From Roseiflexus sp. (GTDB lineage Bacteria > Chloroflexota > Chloroflexia > Chloroflexales > Roseiflexaceae): a stretch of DNA of 64,000 nt. Positions 49,206-58,572 of the stretch are shown here, piece after piece. Where the stretch lies: contig JAGHYV010000003.1 of assembly GCA_017743475.1 (NCBI GenBank), positions 1 through 64,000 of the forward strand. The letters run 5' to 3'. Numbering within the stretch: position 1 is the stretch's first letter; each line of letters opens with the position of its first letter. Made by a program: the position numbers and the translations under genes. The notes beneath the pieces were generated by a model, which saw only the letters and a list, made by a program, of their open reading frames with translations, made no database searches and was not told where the DNA came from.

Positions 49206-51824
49206 ATGCTGCTCGCTCGTGATCTGCAGGACAAGCCAATGACAACCAGTCGTTTCACCATTATTGCGGCTTCCGCCGTCGCCCTGATCATTCTTGCGCT
49301 TCTCGCATCGGGGCTGACGTATCCTGTCCAACCGATCACCCCCGCCGGTCTCGCCGAAGCGGACGGCTTCTGGTCGCTTGAGTTCAACAACGAGCGATCC
49401 TATCGCTGGACAAACGGGCATGCGCGCTTCCATCTTCCGGGTTTTGAAACCGCTTCGTCACTTTATGTGACGCTGACCCTTACTGCCCCCCAGTATCCCG
49501 GTGCGCGTCCCGTTGCAGCCCGGCTCCAGGTTGACGACTCGGCGCCTTTCCACTTCACCGTCGCGCCGGAGTGGCGCCGCTATCACATCCTCGCTGCGGT
49601 AACCGCACCACGCTGGCGCACGCCAGTGGTGCAACTTACCACCGCTACCTGGACGCCTGGCGTCCACGACCGCAGACAACTAGGGATTGCGGTAAGTGAA
49701 GGCGCCGTGCAGCGTCTTGGTTCTCCGCGCCTTCTTGCTGCCGTTGAGCGCGGATTGTTCCTGGCGGCGCTTGTTGCGCTGTTCTCGGTCATCGTGCGTC
49801 GTCCGCAACCCTACGGCGGGATGCTTGCGGCGATTGCGGTCGTTGCGCTGGGGATGCTCGGCGCGTGGACGCCTGCGCGTCTCGTGCAGATGCTGCCGAC
49901 GAACTGGTCGCTGGCGGGCGAGATGCTCGCAGCCGCAGCCGCAGTGGAAGCAGTGCGTTTGAGGCGACGGATGCCCCGCCATCTTCTGCCGATCGTTGCC
50001 GTAACAGTCGCCGGAACCGGCACCCTGCTGGTTGCCGCGCCGGGATGGGTCATTGCCGGCGCCGTCTTCCTCATCTGCGGCGCGTGGTTATCCGCGCTCG
50101 CGCCCGGTCGCTCGTCCGGCGTTCGTCCGGCAGCGCCATCGTCCATACCTTCCCCCAATCCCTGGCAGCACGTCGCTCTTGGGGGCATCATCACCATTGC
50201 GCTTGTGAGCATACTTGTCCCCGGAATAGCAGATACAGAGAGCCGCTATCATGTCGATGAGAGCTACTGGGTTTCAGTGAGTGTCCAGGCATTCCGCACT
50301 GCATTTATCGAGCGCGATCTGGATCATCCATTCTGGTTCGATTATGCCTCGCTCCACATTTTGCGACATCCGCAGATCAGCAAATATATCATCGGCGCCG
50401 GAGCATACCTGGCCGGGTATCACGATGTGCCGATGCTGCTGTATAACTTCAGGCAAGACCTGGCGTGGAACAAGGCGCACGGACGGGTCTTGCCGCCGGA
50501 GATTATCGGCGCAGCGCGCTTCTCCGTTGCGCTCACTGGCGCGCTGTGCGGGGCGTTCCTCTACTGGCTCGGCGTCCAGGTCGCCGGACCTGTCACCGGC
50601 ATCCTCGCCGTCGTTTTGTTTATTGCAACGCCGGTTGTATGGGATTACGCCCGCTTCGCTATGCTGGACATCCCTGCGCTGATGTTCGGACTGCTTGCGC
50701 TGAATCTGGGTATCCGCGCGGTGATCGCTCTGCGCACGGGGTCCGCCAACGCTGGCGCGTGGATTGCAGCCTGCGGCGCCGCCTGCGGCGCTGCCGTCGG
50801 CGCCAAACTGAATGCGTTGCTTATCCCCGGCATCTGCGTGCTTGCGATTGGTTTGACCGGCGTTGCGCACCAGCACCAATCTGACAGGTACACATTGATC
50901 TCAGGCGTTGTGTCACTTCTCCTCTGGACGTGGGTGGTTTTCTTCTTATCCAATCCTGGGCTTTACTCTCATCCTGTCGCTGGCATACAGCATATGCTTG
51001 ACATGAGCAGGATAGTGGCTTCAGGCGAGTTCGCTCCGCTCCCGACGCTGGCATCGCGCATCAGCGCAGTCTGGACAAGTCTCGGCGATGGTGGATATAT
51101 CGGCAGCGGCGGCTTGCCTGGCAGTCGGCTCTGGCTGATCATTGGCGCTATCTCCCTGACTCGCGCGTTGCTGCAACGGCAACCGGGAGCACACCTTTCG
51201 GCGCTGTCAGTCATAGCGCTTTGGGGAGGCGTCAGTTTTGTGGGCATCACGCTCTGGATTTCTCAGAATGCAGATCGCTACTACCTGCCATTAGCGCCGA
51301 TCGTCGCATTGCTTCAGGCATATGGCATCATTGAAATCATCAATGTTTATCGGGGTAGTCTGCTTTCTATTTATTCCAAAATCGGTTTCTCTCTAGGAAT
51401 TGTGTTACTTTCTGTTGCGATGAATTATTATGATACAACTCACCATTTTTATCCTGCTTCTCATCTTCCTTCTCAAATATGGCAAGTCAGCGGTCTCAGC
51501 AGAGAAATCACCGATGATACGAAAGAATCCGGTTTCTTGAGTTACGGTCCGTATGTCACTTTGCCGCCAGGCGGCTATATTGCCATATTTGAATACAAGA
51601 GTGATGCACGTTCTGACACAAGTATTGGATTTGTTGATGTTGCCACTGACAAGGGAAGGACGGTGATTACTCAGCAAGAGGTGTATGGAACGAACGGTTC
51701 TCCGAGTTATATTGAAATTTCATTCAGCATTCAAGAGAGACAGGAGATTGAAGTCAGGTTTTGGTATGATGGAAATGGAACAGGGTCTACTTCTCTGCGA
51801 AGCCTTACCATTCGTCCCAGATAG
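49206..51824 (+). CDS. GT39/PMT-like membrane glycosyltransferase (start uncertain, 49206 or 49239)
   Basis: DHPFWFDYASLHILRHPQISKYIIGAGAYLAGY, ARFSVALTGALCGAFLYWLG, multiple TM helices. Confidence 0.8.
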   Translation: MLLARDLQDKPMTTSRFTIIAASAVALIILALLASGLTYPVQPITPAGLAEADGFWSLEFNNERSYRWTNGHARFHLPGFETASSLYVTLTLTAPQYPGARPVAARLQVDDSAPFHFTVAPEWRRYHILAAVTAPRWRTPVVQLTTATWTPGVHDRRQLGIAVSEGAVQRLGSPRLLAAVERGLFLAALVALFSVIVRRPQPYGGMLAAIAVVALGMLGAWTPARLVQMLPTNWSLAGEMLAAAAAVEAVRLRRRMPRHLLPIVAVTVAGTGTLLVAAPGWVIAGAVFLICGAWLSALAPGRSSGVRPAAPSSIPSPNPWQHVALGGIITIALVSILVPGIADTESRYHVDESYWVSVSVQAFRTAFIERDLDHPFWFDYASLHILRHPQISKYIIGAGAYLAGYHDVPMLLYNFRQDLAWNKAHGRVLPPEIIGAARFSVALTGALCGAFLYWLGVQVAGPVTGILAVVLFIATPVVWDYARFAMLDIPALMFGLLALNLGIRAVIALRTGSANAGAWIAACGAACGAAVGAKLNALLIPGICVLAIGLTGVAHQHQSDRYTLISGVVSLLLWTWVVFFLSNPGLYSHPVAGIQHMLDMSRIVASGEFAPLPTLASRISAVWTSLGDGGYIGSGGLPGSRLWLIIGAISLTRALLQRQPGAHLSALSVIALWGGVSFVGITLWISQNADRYYLPLAPIVALLQAYGIIEIINVYRGSLLSIYSKIGFSLGIVLLSVAMNYYDTTHHFYPASHLPSQIWQVSGLSREITDDTKESGFLSYGPYVTLPPGGYIAIFEYKSDARSDTSIGFVDVATDKGRTVITQQEVYGTNGSPSYIEISFSIQERQEIEVRFWYDGNGTGSTSLRSLTIRPR

Positions 51825-51835
51825 ACGTCGTCAGG

Positions 51836-51942
51836 GTTGCTGCTGCTCACGGTGCCGAATACATCGAACGCGCGTCGTGCCGCGCTCCAGGACGCTGCGA
51901 AAGTACGTTGCTGCTGCTCACAGCGCTGAACGCATCGAACGC
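51836..51942. repeat. direct repeat pair, 36-bp units with a 71-bp period
   Basis: GTTGCTGCTGCTCACGGTGCCGAATACATCGAACGC (51836) and GTTGCTGCTGCTCACAGCGCTGAACGCATCGAACGC (51907). Confidence 0.8.
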
Positions 51943-51995
51943 CCCTGCGTCGGTTTGGCGTGTCGCTGATTGTTGCAGCGACCAAATAGTATGGC

Positions 51996-53195
51996 ATGCG
52001 TATTGTCTTTCTCTGCACCTCGAGTCTTGATTATCCGTCGCCGCGCGGACGCTGGCTGCCACTGGCGCGCTATCTGGCGCGGGCGGGGCATGAGCCGCAT
52101 CTGCTGATGCTGCATCCAACCTTCGACCGGTTGCGCAGACGGCGCTTCGTGATCGAGGGGGTGCATTGTGCGTATGTCGGTCAGATGCATGTGTATGGTT
52201 TGCCCGGTGAGCGACGGCATTTCAGTGCATCAGAACTGGCTGCCGTCTCTCTGCGCGGGGCGCTGGCGCTGGCGCTGGCAACGGTCCGATTGCGCCCCGA
52301 CGTTATCCACGTTGCGAAGCCGCAGCCGATCAATGGGCTTGCCGGGGTGCTGGCGGCGCAAAGCGGGGGTGCACTGTATGTTGATTGCGATGACTACGAA
52401 GCCGAGGCGAATCGTTTCGGCAGCGCATGGCAGCAACGAGTAGTAGCGTGGTGGGAAGATCAGTTGCCGCGCATGGTGCGCGGGGTGAGTGTCAATACCC
52501 GCTTCCTCTATAACCGCCTGCATCGTCTGGGCATCCCTGAACAACGGCTACGCTACGTTCCAAATGGAGTAGACATAGAACGCTGCGAGCCGCATGATGC
52601 ACGCCGGGTCAGAGCGTTGCGCGCTGCGCTTGGACTGACCGACAACCCGACGGCAGTCTATCTTGGGGCGATCAGCTCTGTCGCGCACGGTGTGCATCTG
52701 CTGATCGATGCCTGGACGCTCCTCCGCGAACGGATGCCGTCTGCTCGCCTGGTGATCATCGGCGATGGCGATGATCGTCCGGCATTGATGACCTATGCCC
52801 GGATGCGCGGCTTGCAGCAGACGGTCATCTGGGCAGGTCGTGTCCCTGCTGAAGCTGCTCCGGCGTGGCTGGCAGTCGGCGACTGCTCGGTCGATCCGGT
52901 GGACGATACCCCTGCCGCAGCAGCGCGTTCGCCGCTCAAGATTGTCGAGAGCATGGCGGCAGGCGTGCCGGTCGTAACCGGTGATGTCGGCGACCGGCGC
53001 GATATGCTTGGATGCGATGCCGGGTTGATCGTCTCCCCTGGCGATCCGCACACACTGGCGGACGGAATTGAGACGCTGCTGAGCGACTCCGCGCAACGCG
53101 CCTGTCTGGCGCGAGGGGCGCGTGCACGGGCGGAGAGGTACCGCTGGGATCGTCTTGTGGGGGTCTGGCAAACCCTCTACGAGATCAGTGCATAA
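51996..53195 (+). CDS. glycosyltransferase family 4
   Basis: RGRWLPLARYLARAGHEPHLLMLH, NGVDIERCEP, LKIVESMAAGVPVVTGDVGDRRDMLGCDAGLIVSPGDP. Confidence 0.93.
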   Translation: MRIVFLCTSSLDYPSPRGRWLPLARYLARAGHEPHLLMLHPTFDRLRRRRFVIEGVHCAYVGQMHVYGLPGERRHFSASELAAVSLRGALALALATVRLRPDVIHVAKPQPINGLAGVLAAQSGGALYVDCDDYEAEANRFGSAWQQRVVAWWEDQLPRMVRGVSVNTRFLYNRLHRLGIPEQRLRYVPNGVDIERCEPHDARRVRALRAALGLTDNPTAVYLGAISSVAHGVHLLIDAWTLLRERMPSARLVIIGDGDDRPALMTYARMRGLQQTVIWAGRVPAEAAPAWLAVGDCSVDPVDDTPAAAARSPLKIVESMAAGVPVVTGDVGDRRDMLGCDAGLIVSPGDPHTLADGIETLLSDSAQRACLARGARARAERYRWDRLVGVWQTLYEISA

Positions 53196-53278
53196 CAGGA
53201 GCGGGGTGTGCTATACTGCGACGGAGATGGTGCCTGTTGATGCATGTGCTGGTTCGCGTCGCCGCTCGTCGCTGAGGA

Positions 53279-56200
53279 GTGCGTGTGCGTTTTCTGCGAC
53301 AGGTCGGTTTGATCTGGACTACCGCCCTGCTGGTCGTTGTTCTGGCGTCTCTGGCGCTGCCTGGAGCGCGCTTTCTTATTCTCCCCTCGCTCTCCGACAC
53401 GCCCATGGTTGTGGCGGTCTCGCCGCCTGATGGGGCGCGCGATGTTTCGCCGCGTGCAGCGTTGACCATTCAATTCAACACTCCGATGAACCCGCCCAGC
53501 GTCGAACGCGCGTTGCGCATCGAACCCGAAAGCGACGTTGTCTATGACTGGGATGATTCGCGCACAACTCTGACCGTCACACCGACGAAGGCGCTCCAGG
53601 CAGGTGTACGTTATCAGGTCAGCATTGATGACTCGGCGCTGAGTCGGTTCTTCCGCCCGCTGGATGAACCGTTCGTTTTCACATTCGAAACAGCGCCGCC
53701 GCCAGCGGTGACTTCCCTGTGGCCCCGTGACGGCAGCGTTGGGGTTTCTGTCGATACGCTCATCAGTGTACGGTTCAGCCAAGCCATTGTTCCTCCTGAC
53801 CGGCTTGCCGTTCCTGAATTGTTACCTGCGTTCCGCACCGATCCGCCGGTTGCCGGAAGTGTTGTCTGGATCGATCCCGCCACGCTTCTCTTTCGCCCGG
53901 ATCAACCGCTTCGTCCCGGTGTTCGTTATACCTGCTCGCTATCGCCTAATCTGACCGATCAGAGCGGTACGCCGCTCGGTCGCGTCTATTCCTGGTCGTT
54001 CACCACGCTGGCGCCAACCGTGCTCAATGTGTCGCCGGCGCCTAATGCGCGTCAGGTCGCGCTCCGCGAGCCGCTGCGCATCGTTTTCTCGCAGCCGGTT
54101 GATCGGCAGGCGCTCGAAGGGGCGCTGTCGGTGTCGCCGCCGATGCCCGGCACTCTTGATGACGCCGTTTTGTCCGACGGAACGCAGGTTGTCACGTACA
54201 CCCCGACTGCTGAATGGCAGGCTGGCGTTGTGTATACGATTGCCCTTCCAGAAAAGACGGCGCACGGAAGTCCACTCCTGGTAAAGCCGTTTCGATGGAG
54301 TTTTATGACGGCGCCAAAGCCAGCGCTGATTGGACGGTTCCCCGGTGAAGGGCAACTGCTTCCGCCAGGAGGCAGTGTGCGGTTGATCTTCAGCACCCCA
54401 ATCGATGCTGGCGCCCTGCGCGACAATCTGCGCGTCGAACCGCCAGTTGCAAATCTGCGGGTCGCCACGAACGACGGTGAAGCGCGCATTGATGCGCAAC
54501 TTCAGGCTGCCACCCTGTATACGATAACAATACCGGCTTCGCTTTCAGATCGCGCCGGTGTTACGCTGGGGCGTGACTATCAGGTTCGCTTTTTTACCGC
54601 ACCGGCTGCGCCATCGCTCACGCTGCCGGAAGCGAAAGGTCGCGTTATACGGTCGCTCCCTGATCGAGCGATTGACCTGCTGACGCGGCGGACGAACCTC
54701 TCGGAATTGCGGTTGACACTCTATCCGCTCGATGAGGCGACGTTGTTGCGTGCGTTGAGTTTCAGCGATGCTGAGTGGACAGTGTTCGATCCGGCACGCT
54801 ATGGTCTGTCACCCTTGCGTTTCTGGACGCAGCCGCTGACCGATCCGCTCAATACGGTCGTCGAAGAGCGGGTGAGGGTGACCCTCGATGATGGCGCACC
54901 GCTGCCGCCGGGTGTCTACTTCCTGCGCATACGCTCGCCTGAGCGTGCCAGCGCTGGCGTTCTCCTGGTGGTGTCGCGCGTCGCGCTCTCCTTTCAGGTC
55001 GTCGGGCAGCGCGCCATCGTGTGGGTGACGGACATTGCCAGTACATCGGTCATTTCCGATACGCCGCTGGCGCTCTACCGACAGGGAACGCTGGTTGCTG
55101 TCGGGCGCAGTGATGAGCGTGGGGTGTGGGAAGCCGATCTGTCTGGCATCAATCCGCGCGATCTGGTCGTCGTTCTCAACCTTCTGCCCGCCTTCGCCAC
55201 GCTGGAAGCGCCAGCGCAGCCGGCGCCTGCACCACGCCTGCGGATCATCCTGGCGACTGATCGATCCGTCTACTCTCCGGGCGAATCGGTGGCGATTCGT
55301 GGCTTTGTCCGCCAGGAGGGATCACAGACATTCGAGATTCCTGATCCTGGACAGTCGCTGGACCTCAACATCCATGGTCCGTCCGGTTTCCGCCTGCGGA
55401 AGCGGATTGTTCCCGATGCCTCAGGAATGATCGACACGACACTAACGCTTCCCGCCAATGCGCCGTCTGGCGTCTATCGTCTCTTCACTCCTCACGATGA
55501 GCGTGTGGCGCTCCAATTTGACGTGCATCCGCCTTTGTCGCCATTGCGCGCATCAATCACACGCGTAACGCGGGATCAGGTCGTCGTCTCTGTCCATACA
55601 CCGGAAGATCTTCCGGTTGCAGGCGCAACGATCACCTGGACGATTGATCCAGAACCGATACCGCCGCCGGTCATGGAAGACTTTGTGTTCGGCAGACTGG
55701 AAACGCCGCTCACATCTCTATCGGGTGTCGGCGTCACCGATGAGCAGGGTATGCTGACACTCCCACTCCCTTTAGACTGGTATCATATTCGCTTCCAGGC
55801 GCAGATTGTCGAAGCTGGCGGACTAACGGCGACGCTTGATCGAACGATCCGCACAGCGCCTGTACCGGCGGTCGGTCTACGGGCTGCAACATCGCTCGTA
55901 GGCGCAGGAGGTCAGACAAGCGTTGAGTTGGTGACCCTGGCGGGCGATCAACCGCTTGCTGCGCAGCGTGTACAGATCGATGCAGTGCGGCTCGACGGCG
56001 ATGCTGCTGGCGATATGGGCGTGTCGCCATCCGATCAGCAAATCCTGAGTCGTGTGATCATCACCGATAACGATGGACGGGCGACATTCACTGTGTCGCT
56101 CCCCGCACCGGGGGTATACCGGATTCGCGCAGCGCTGGTCGGCGGCGGTCTGGCGTCTCCGCCGACCGATATTGTTCTACGTGCGTATCAGCCCGGTTTT

Positions 56201-58528
56201 ACTGCCTGGAACGAACCTCACACCAGCGCCTCGTTGATTGCTGATCGTGCACGGTATCAACCTGGCGATACGGCGTTGCTTTTGCCGCTGGCGCCGATCC
56301 CGGAAGGTCTGGCATTGCTGACGGTTCAGCGGGCGTCGGGGGATGTTGTGACTGAACTTCGTACTGTGCGTAGTGGCGTACCGCTGACGCTCACGTTGAC
56401 CTCTGCCGATGCGCCGGTTGTCCGGGTTATGTTGACGTCTGGGGTGCAGTCGCCAGCGTATCGTCGTTTGCAGTTGGACGTGCCGGTGACTGCGATCACT
56501 CCATCGCTCCTGGCGACGGCGACGACTGATGCACAGACGTATGATCCGGGAGCGACCGCAGCGCTGACGATCACCGTTATGGATGCGCGTGGCGCTCTGG
56601 TGTCCGCCGATGTGCTGGTGCGAATTGCGGCAGGCGATGATGATCGGCAGGAACCCGTCGTCTGGCGCACCGGGCGAACGGATAGTAGTGGTGTGATCCG
56701 CTTCGACATATCGCTGCCCCAGACCCCAGGTTCACGCGAGGTGCAGGTATGGGTTGCGAGTGAACGTGGCTTTGGTGTAACCGGAGCTGCGTTGCAGGTA
56801 AGGCAACCGATTGTTGCGCAGATAGTTGCACCACAGTTTGCACGCGCCGGGGATCGGTTCGTTGTCGGCGTGCGTCTCACCACGCAAGAGGATGTCCCGC
56901 GCCAGGCGCGCATTAAGATGCAGATGCCAGACGGAACCTCCGTTGTGCAGACAACCACAGTTCCCACAGAAGGCGCTGCATTAGCGACGTTCACGGTGCA
57001 GGCGCCGTCCGGCGCTACCCTGGAGGTGCAGGCGACTGTTGAGACCGATAACGCTTTCAGTGAGACACTGCGCACTGATCTGTCTGTTTTGCCGCCTGCG
57101 ACGAGGGTTCTCAGTACAGGCAGCGCGCTTGTGACTGACCGGTTCGAGGTGGCGATACCGGCGCCCCAGGCAACGTGGGGATGGCTGGATATTCTCGTGG
57201 CGCCTTCTTTGGAAGCGCTGGCGCTTGAACGGGCACGCATACTTGCCGTATCGACGAATCGCCGCGCGCTCGACGATGTAGCAATCATCCTGATGGCAGC
57301 ATCACTGGCGGATGCTCGCCAGGAAACACAGATGGTGGTTGATCATCTGGTGGAATTGCAGGCAGCCGATGGAGGATGGATGTGGAAGCGGCAGGGATCT
57401 TCGAGTCCGGTCGTTATCGCAGCAGCGCTTGAGGCGCTCGCCAGGGCGAAGGAGTCTGGTTTTGCCGTTCCGGATACGACGCTGGAACGCGCAATCGACC
57501 TGGCATCCCGACTGACGAATGATCCCGTCCTTTCGCTCGAAAAGCGCATCTGCCTGAGTTATGCGCTGACGCAGCTTGACGCCCCTGTCCCGCGCGAATG
57601 GGATGAACATGCTTTGAATGTGTCCGGGCTGGCGTGTCGCCTGTTGATGCTGCCACCGGATCGGGCACGCATCGACCCTGCGCTTCCCCGTCTGATCAGT
57701 CTGGCGCAACGCACACAGACGGAAGCGTGGTGGACGGCGCCAGATGGCGGCGCATTCCCGCACGATGATGTTGCAACAACTGCCATCGCAGCGCGTGCAG
57801 TTCACCATGCATCACCACGGCATCCGCTGACTGCTGATGCCGCGCGCTGGCTGATCAGCCGTATGACGCCAGCAGGATGGGGTGACGCATATACAACAGC
57901 GCGCGTGGTACAGGCGTTGCGCACGATTGCGCCTGCCAGAGCACCGGCGACCGTTGCGATGACGCTCAACGGTGCGCCTGTCGTATCGCCTGCCGCGCCT
58001 GACGCTGTGTTACGAATCGTTCCCATTCCTCTCAGCGATCTGCGCTCGGTCAACACGCTCGTTGTGACCAGCGATGGCAACCCGGCGCTCGTTGCCTGGC
58101 AGGTGACCTCTGCGGATCCTGCGGCGCTTCCTGCGGAAGGCGTCGGTCTGATCCGCGAGTTTCTCGATCCGCAAACCGGCATTCCGCTGGATCCGGCGCG
58201 TCTCCGGGTTGGACAACTGATCAAAGTACGACTGACCTGTGTTGCTCACGCCGAGCGACATTTTGTGACGCTGCGCGATGCGTTCCCCGCTGGATTCGTG
58301 CCGGTCGATGCTGGATCGAGTCCAGTGTTTCGTCAAATCGATCTGTTTTCAGACCGGATCGAACTTGCTGTCGAGGCGCTTGCACCCGGCATCTACCGGT
58401 ACACCTACCTGGTACGTGCGGTAACGCCGGGATCGTATGCTGTTCCGCCACCGGAACTGATCCTGCCCGGCGATCGCGCGCTGACCGGAACTGCCACAAC
58501 GACAGTCGTGCAAATTGTGGCGCCGTAG
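53279..58528 (+). CDS. giant Ig-like/alpha-2-macroglobulin-like (MG2) surface protein, 1749 aa
   Basis: N-terminal repeated Ig-like (SbsA type) domains VSPPDGARDVSPRAALTIQFNTPMN; MG2 RIILATDRSVYSPGESVAIRGFVRQEG; A2M-type helical region LVELQAADGGWMWKRQGSSSPVVIAAALEALARAK. Confidence 0.82.
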   Translation: MRVRFLRQVGLIWTTALLVVVLASLALPGARFLILPSLSDTPMVVAVSPPDGARDVSPRAALTIQFNTPMNPPSVERALRIEPESDVVYDWDDSRTTLTVTPTKALQAGVRYQVSIDDSALSRFFRPLDEPFVFTFETAPPPAVTSLWPRDGSVGVSVDTLISVRFSQAIVPPDRLAVPELLPAFRTDPPVAGSVVWIDPATLLFRPDQPLRPGVRYTCSLSPNLTDQSGTPLGRVYSWSFTTLAPTVLNVSPAPNARQVALREPLRIVFSQPVDRQALEGALSVSPPMPGTLDDAVLSDGTQVVTYTPTAEWQAGVVYTIALPEKTAHGSPLLVKPFRWSFMTAPKPALIGRFPGEGQLLPPGGSVRLIFSTPIDAGALRDNLRVEPPVANLRVATNDGEARIDAQLQAATLYTITIPASLSDRAGVTLGRDYQVRFFTAPAAPSLTLPEAKGRVIRSLPDRAIDLLTRRTNLSELRLTLYPLDEATLLRALSFSDAEWTVFDPARYGLSPLRFWTQPLTDPLNTVVEERVRVTLDDGAPLPPGVYFLRIRSPERASAGVLLVVSRVALSFQVVGQRAIVWVTDIASTSVISDTPLALYRQGTLVAVGRSDERGVWEADLSGINPRDLVVVLNLLPAFATLEAPAQPAPAPRLRIILATDRSVYSPGESVAIRGFVRQEGSQTFEIPDPGQSLDLNIHGPSGFRLRKRIVPDASGMIDTTLTLPANAPSGVYRLFTPHDERVALQFDVHPPLSPLRASITRVTRDQVVVSVHTPEDLPVAGATITWTIDPEPIPPPVMEDFVFGRLETPLTSLSGVGVTDEQGMLTLPLPLDWYHIRFQAQIVEAGGLTATLDRTIRTAPVPAVGLRAATSLVGAGGQTSVELVTLAGDQPLAAQRVQIDAVRLDGDAAGDMGVSPSDQQILSRVIITDNDGRATFTVSLPAPGVYRIRAALVGGGLASPPTDIVLRAYQPGFTAWNEPHTSASLIADRARYQPGDTALLLPLAPIPEGLALLTVQRASGDVVTELRTVRSGVPLTLTLTSADAPVVRVMLTSGVQSPAYRRLQLDVPVTAITPSLLATATTDAQTYDPGATAALTITVMDARGALVSADVLVRIAAGDDDRQEPVVWRTGRTDSSGVIRFDISLPQTPGSREVQVWVASERGFGVTGAALQVRQPIVAQIVAPQFARAGDRFVVGVRLTTQEDVPRQARIKMQMPDGTSVVQTTTVPTEGAALATFTVQAPSGATLEVQATVETDNAFSETLRTDLSVLPPATRVLSTGSALVTDRFEVAIPAPQATWGWLDILVAPSLEALALERARILAVSTNRRALDDVAIILMAASLADARQETQMVVDHLVELQAADGGWMWKRQGSSSPVVIAAALEALARAKESGFAVPDTTLERAIDLASRLTNDPVLSLEKRICLSYALTQLDAPVPREWDEHALNVSGLACRLLMLPPDRARIDPALPRLISLAQRTQTEAWWTAPDGGAFPHDDVATTAIAARAVHHASPRHPLTADAARWLISRMTPAGWGDAYTTARVVQALRTIAPARAPATVAMTLNGAPVVSPAAPDAVLRIVPIPLSDLRSVNTLVVTSDGNPALVAWQVTSADPAALPAEGVGLIREFLDPQTGIPLDPARLRVGQLIKVRLTCVAHAERHFVTLRDAFPAGFVPVDAGSSPVFRQIDLFSDRIELAVEALAPGIYRYTYLVRAVTPGSYAVPPPELILPGDRALTGTATTTVVQIVAP

Positions 58529-58572
58529 CGGACACGTCTCCCTGTTTCCGTGAATGGTATAATTGGCGCGTT

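Noticed and set aside
56326-57288. 320-aa minus-strand Ser/Thr-rich ORF
   Set aside because: Antisense shadow of the giant MG2 protein gene; composition typical of the complementary frame.
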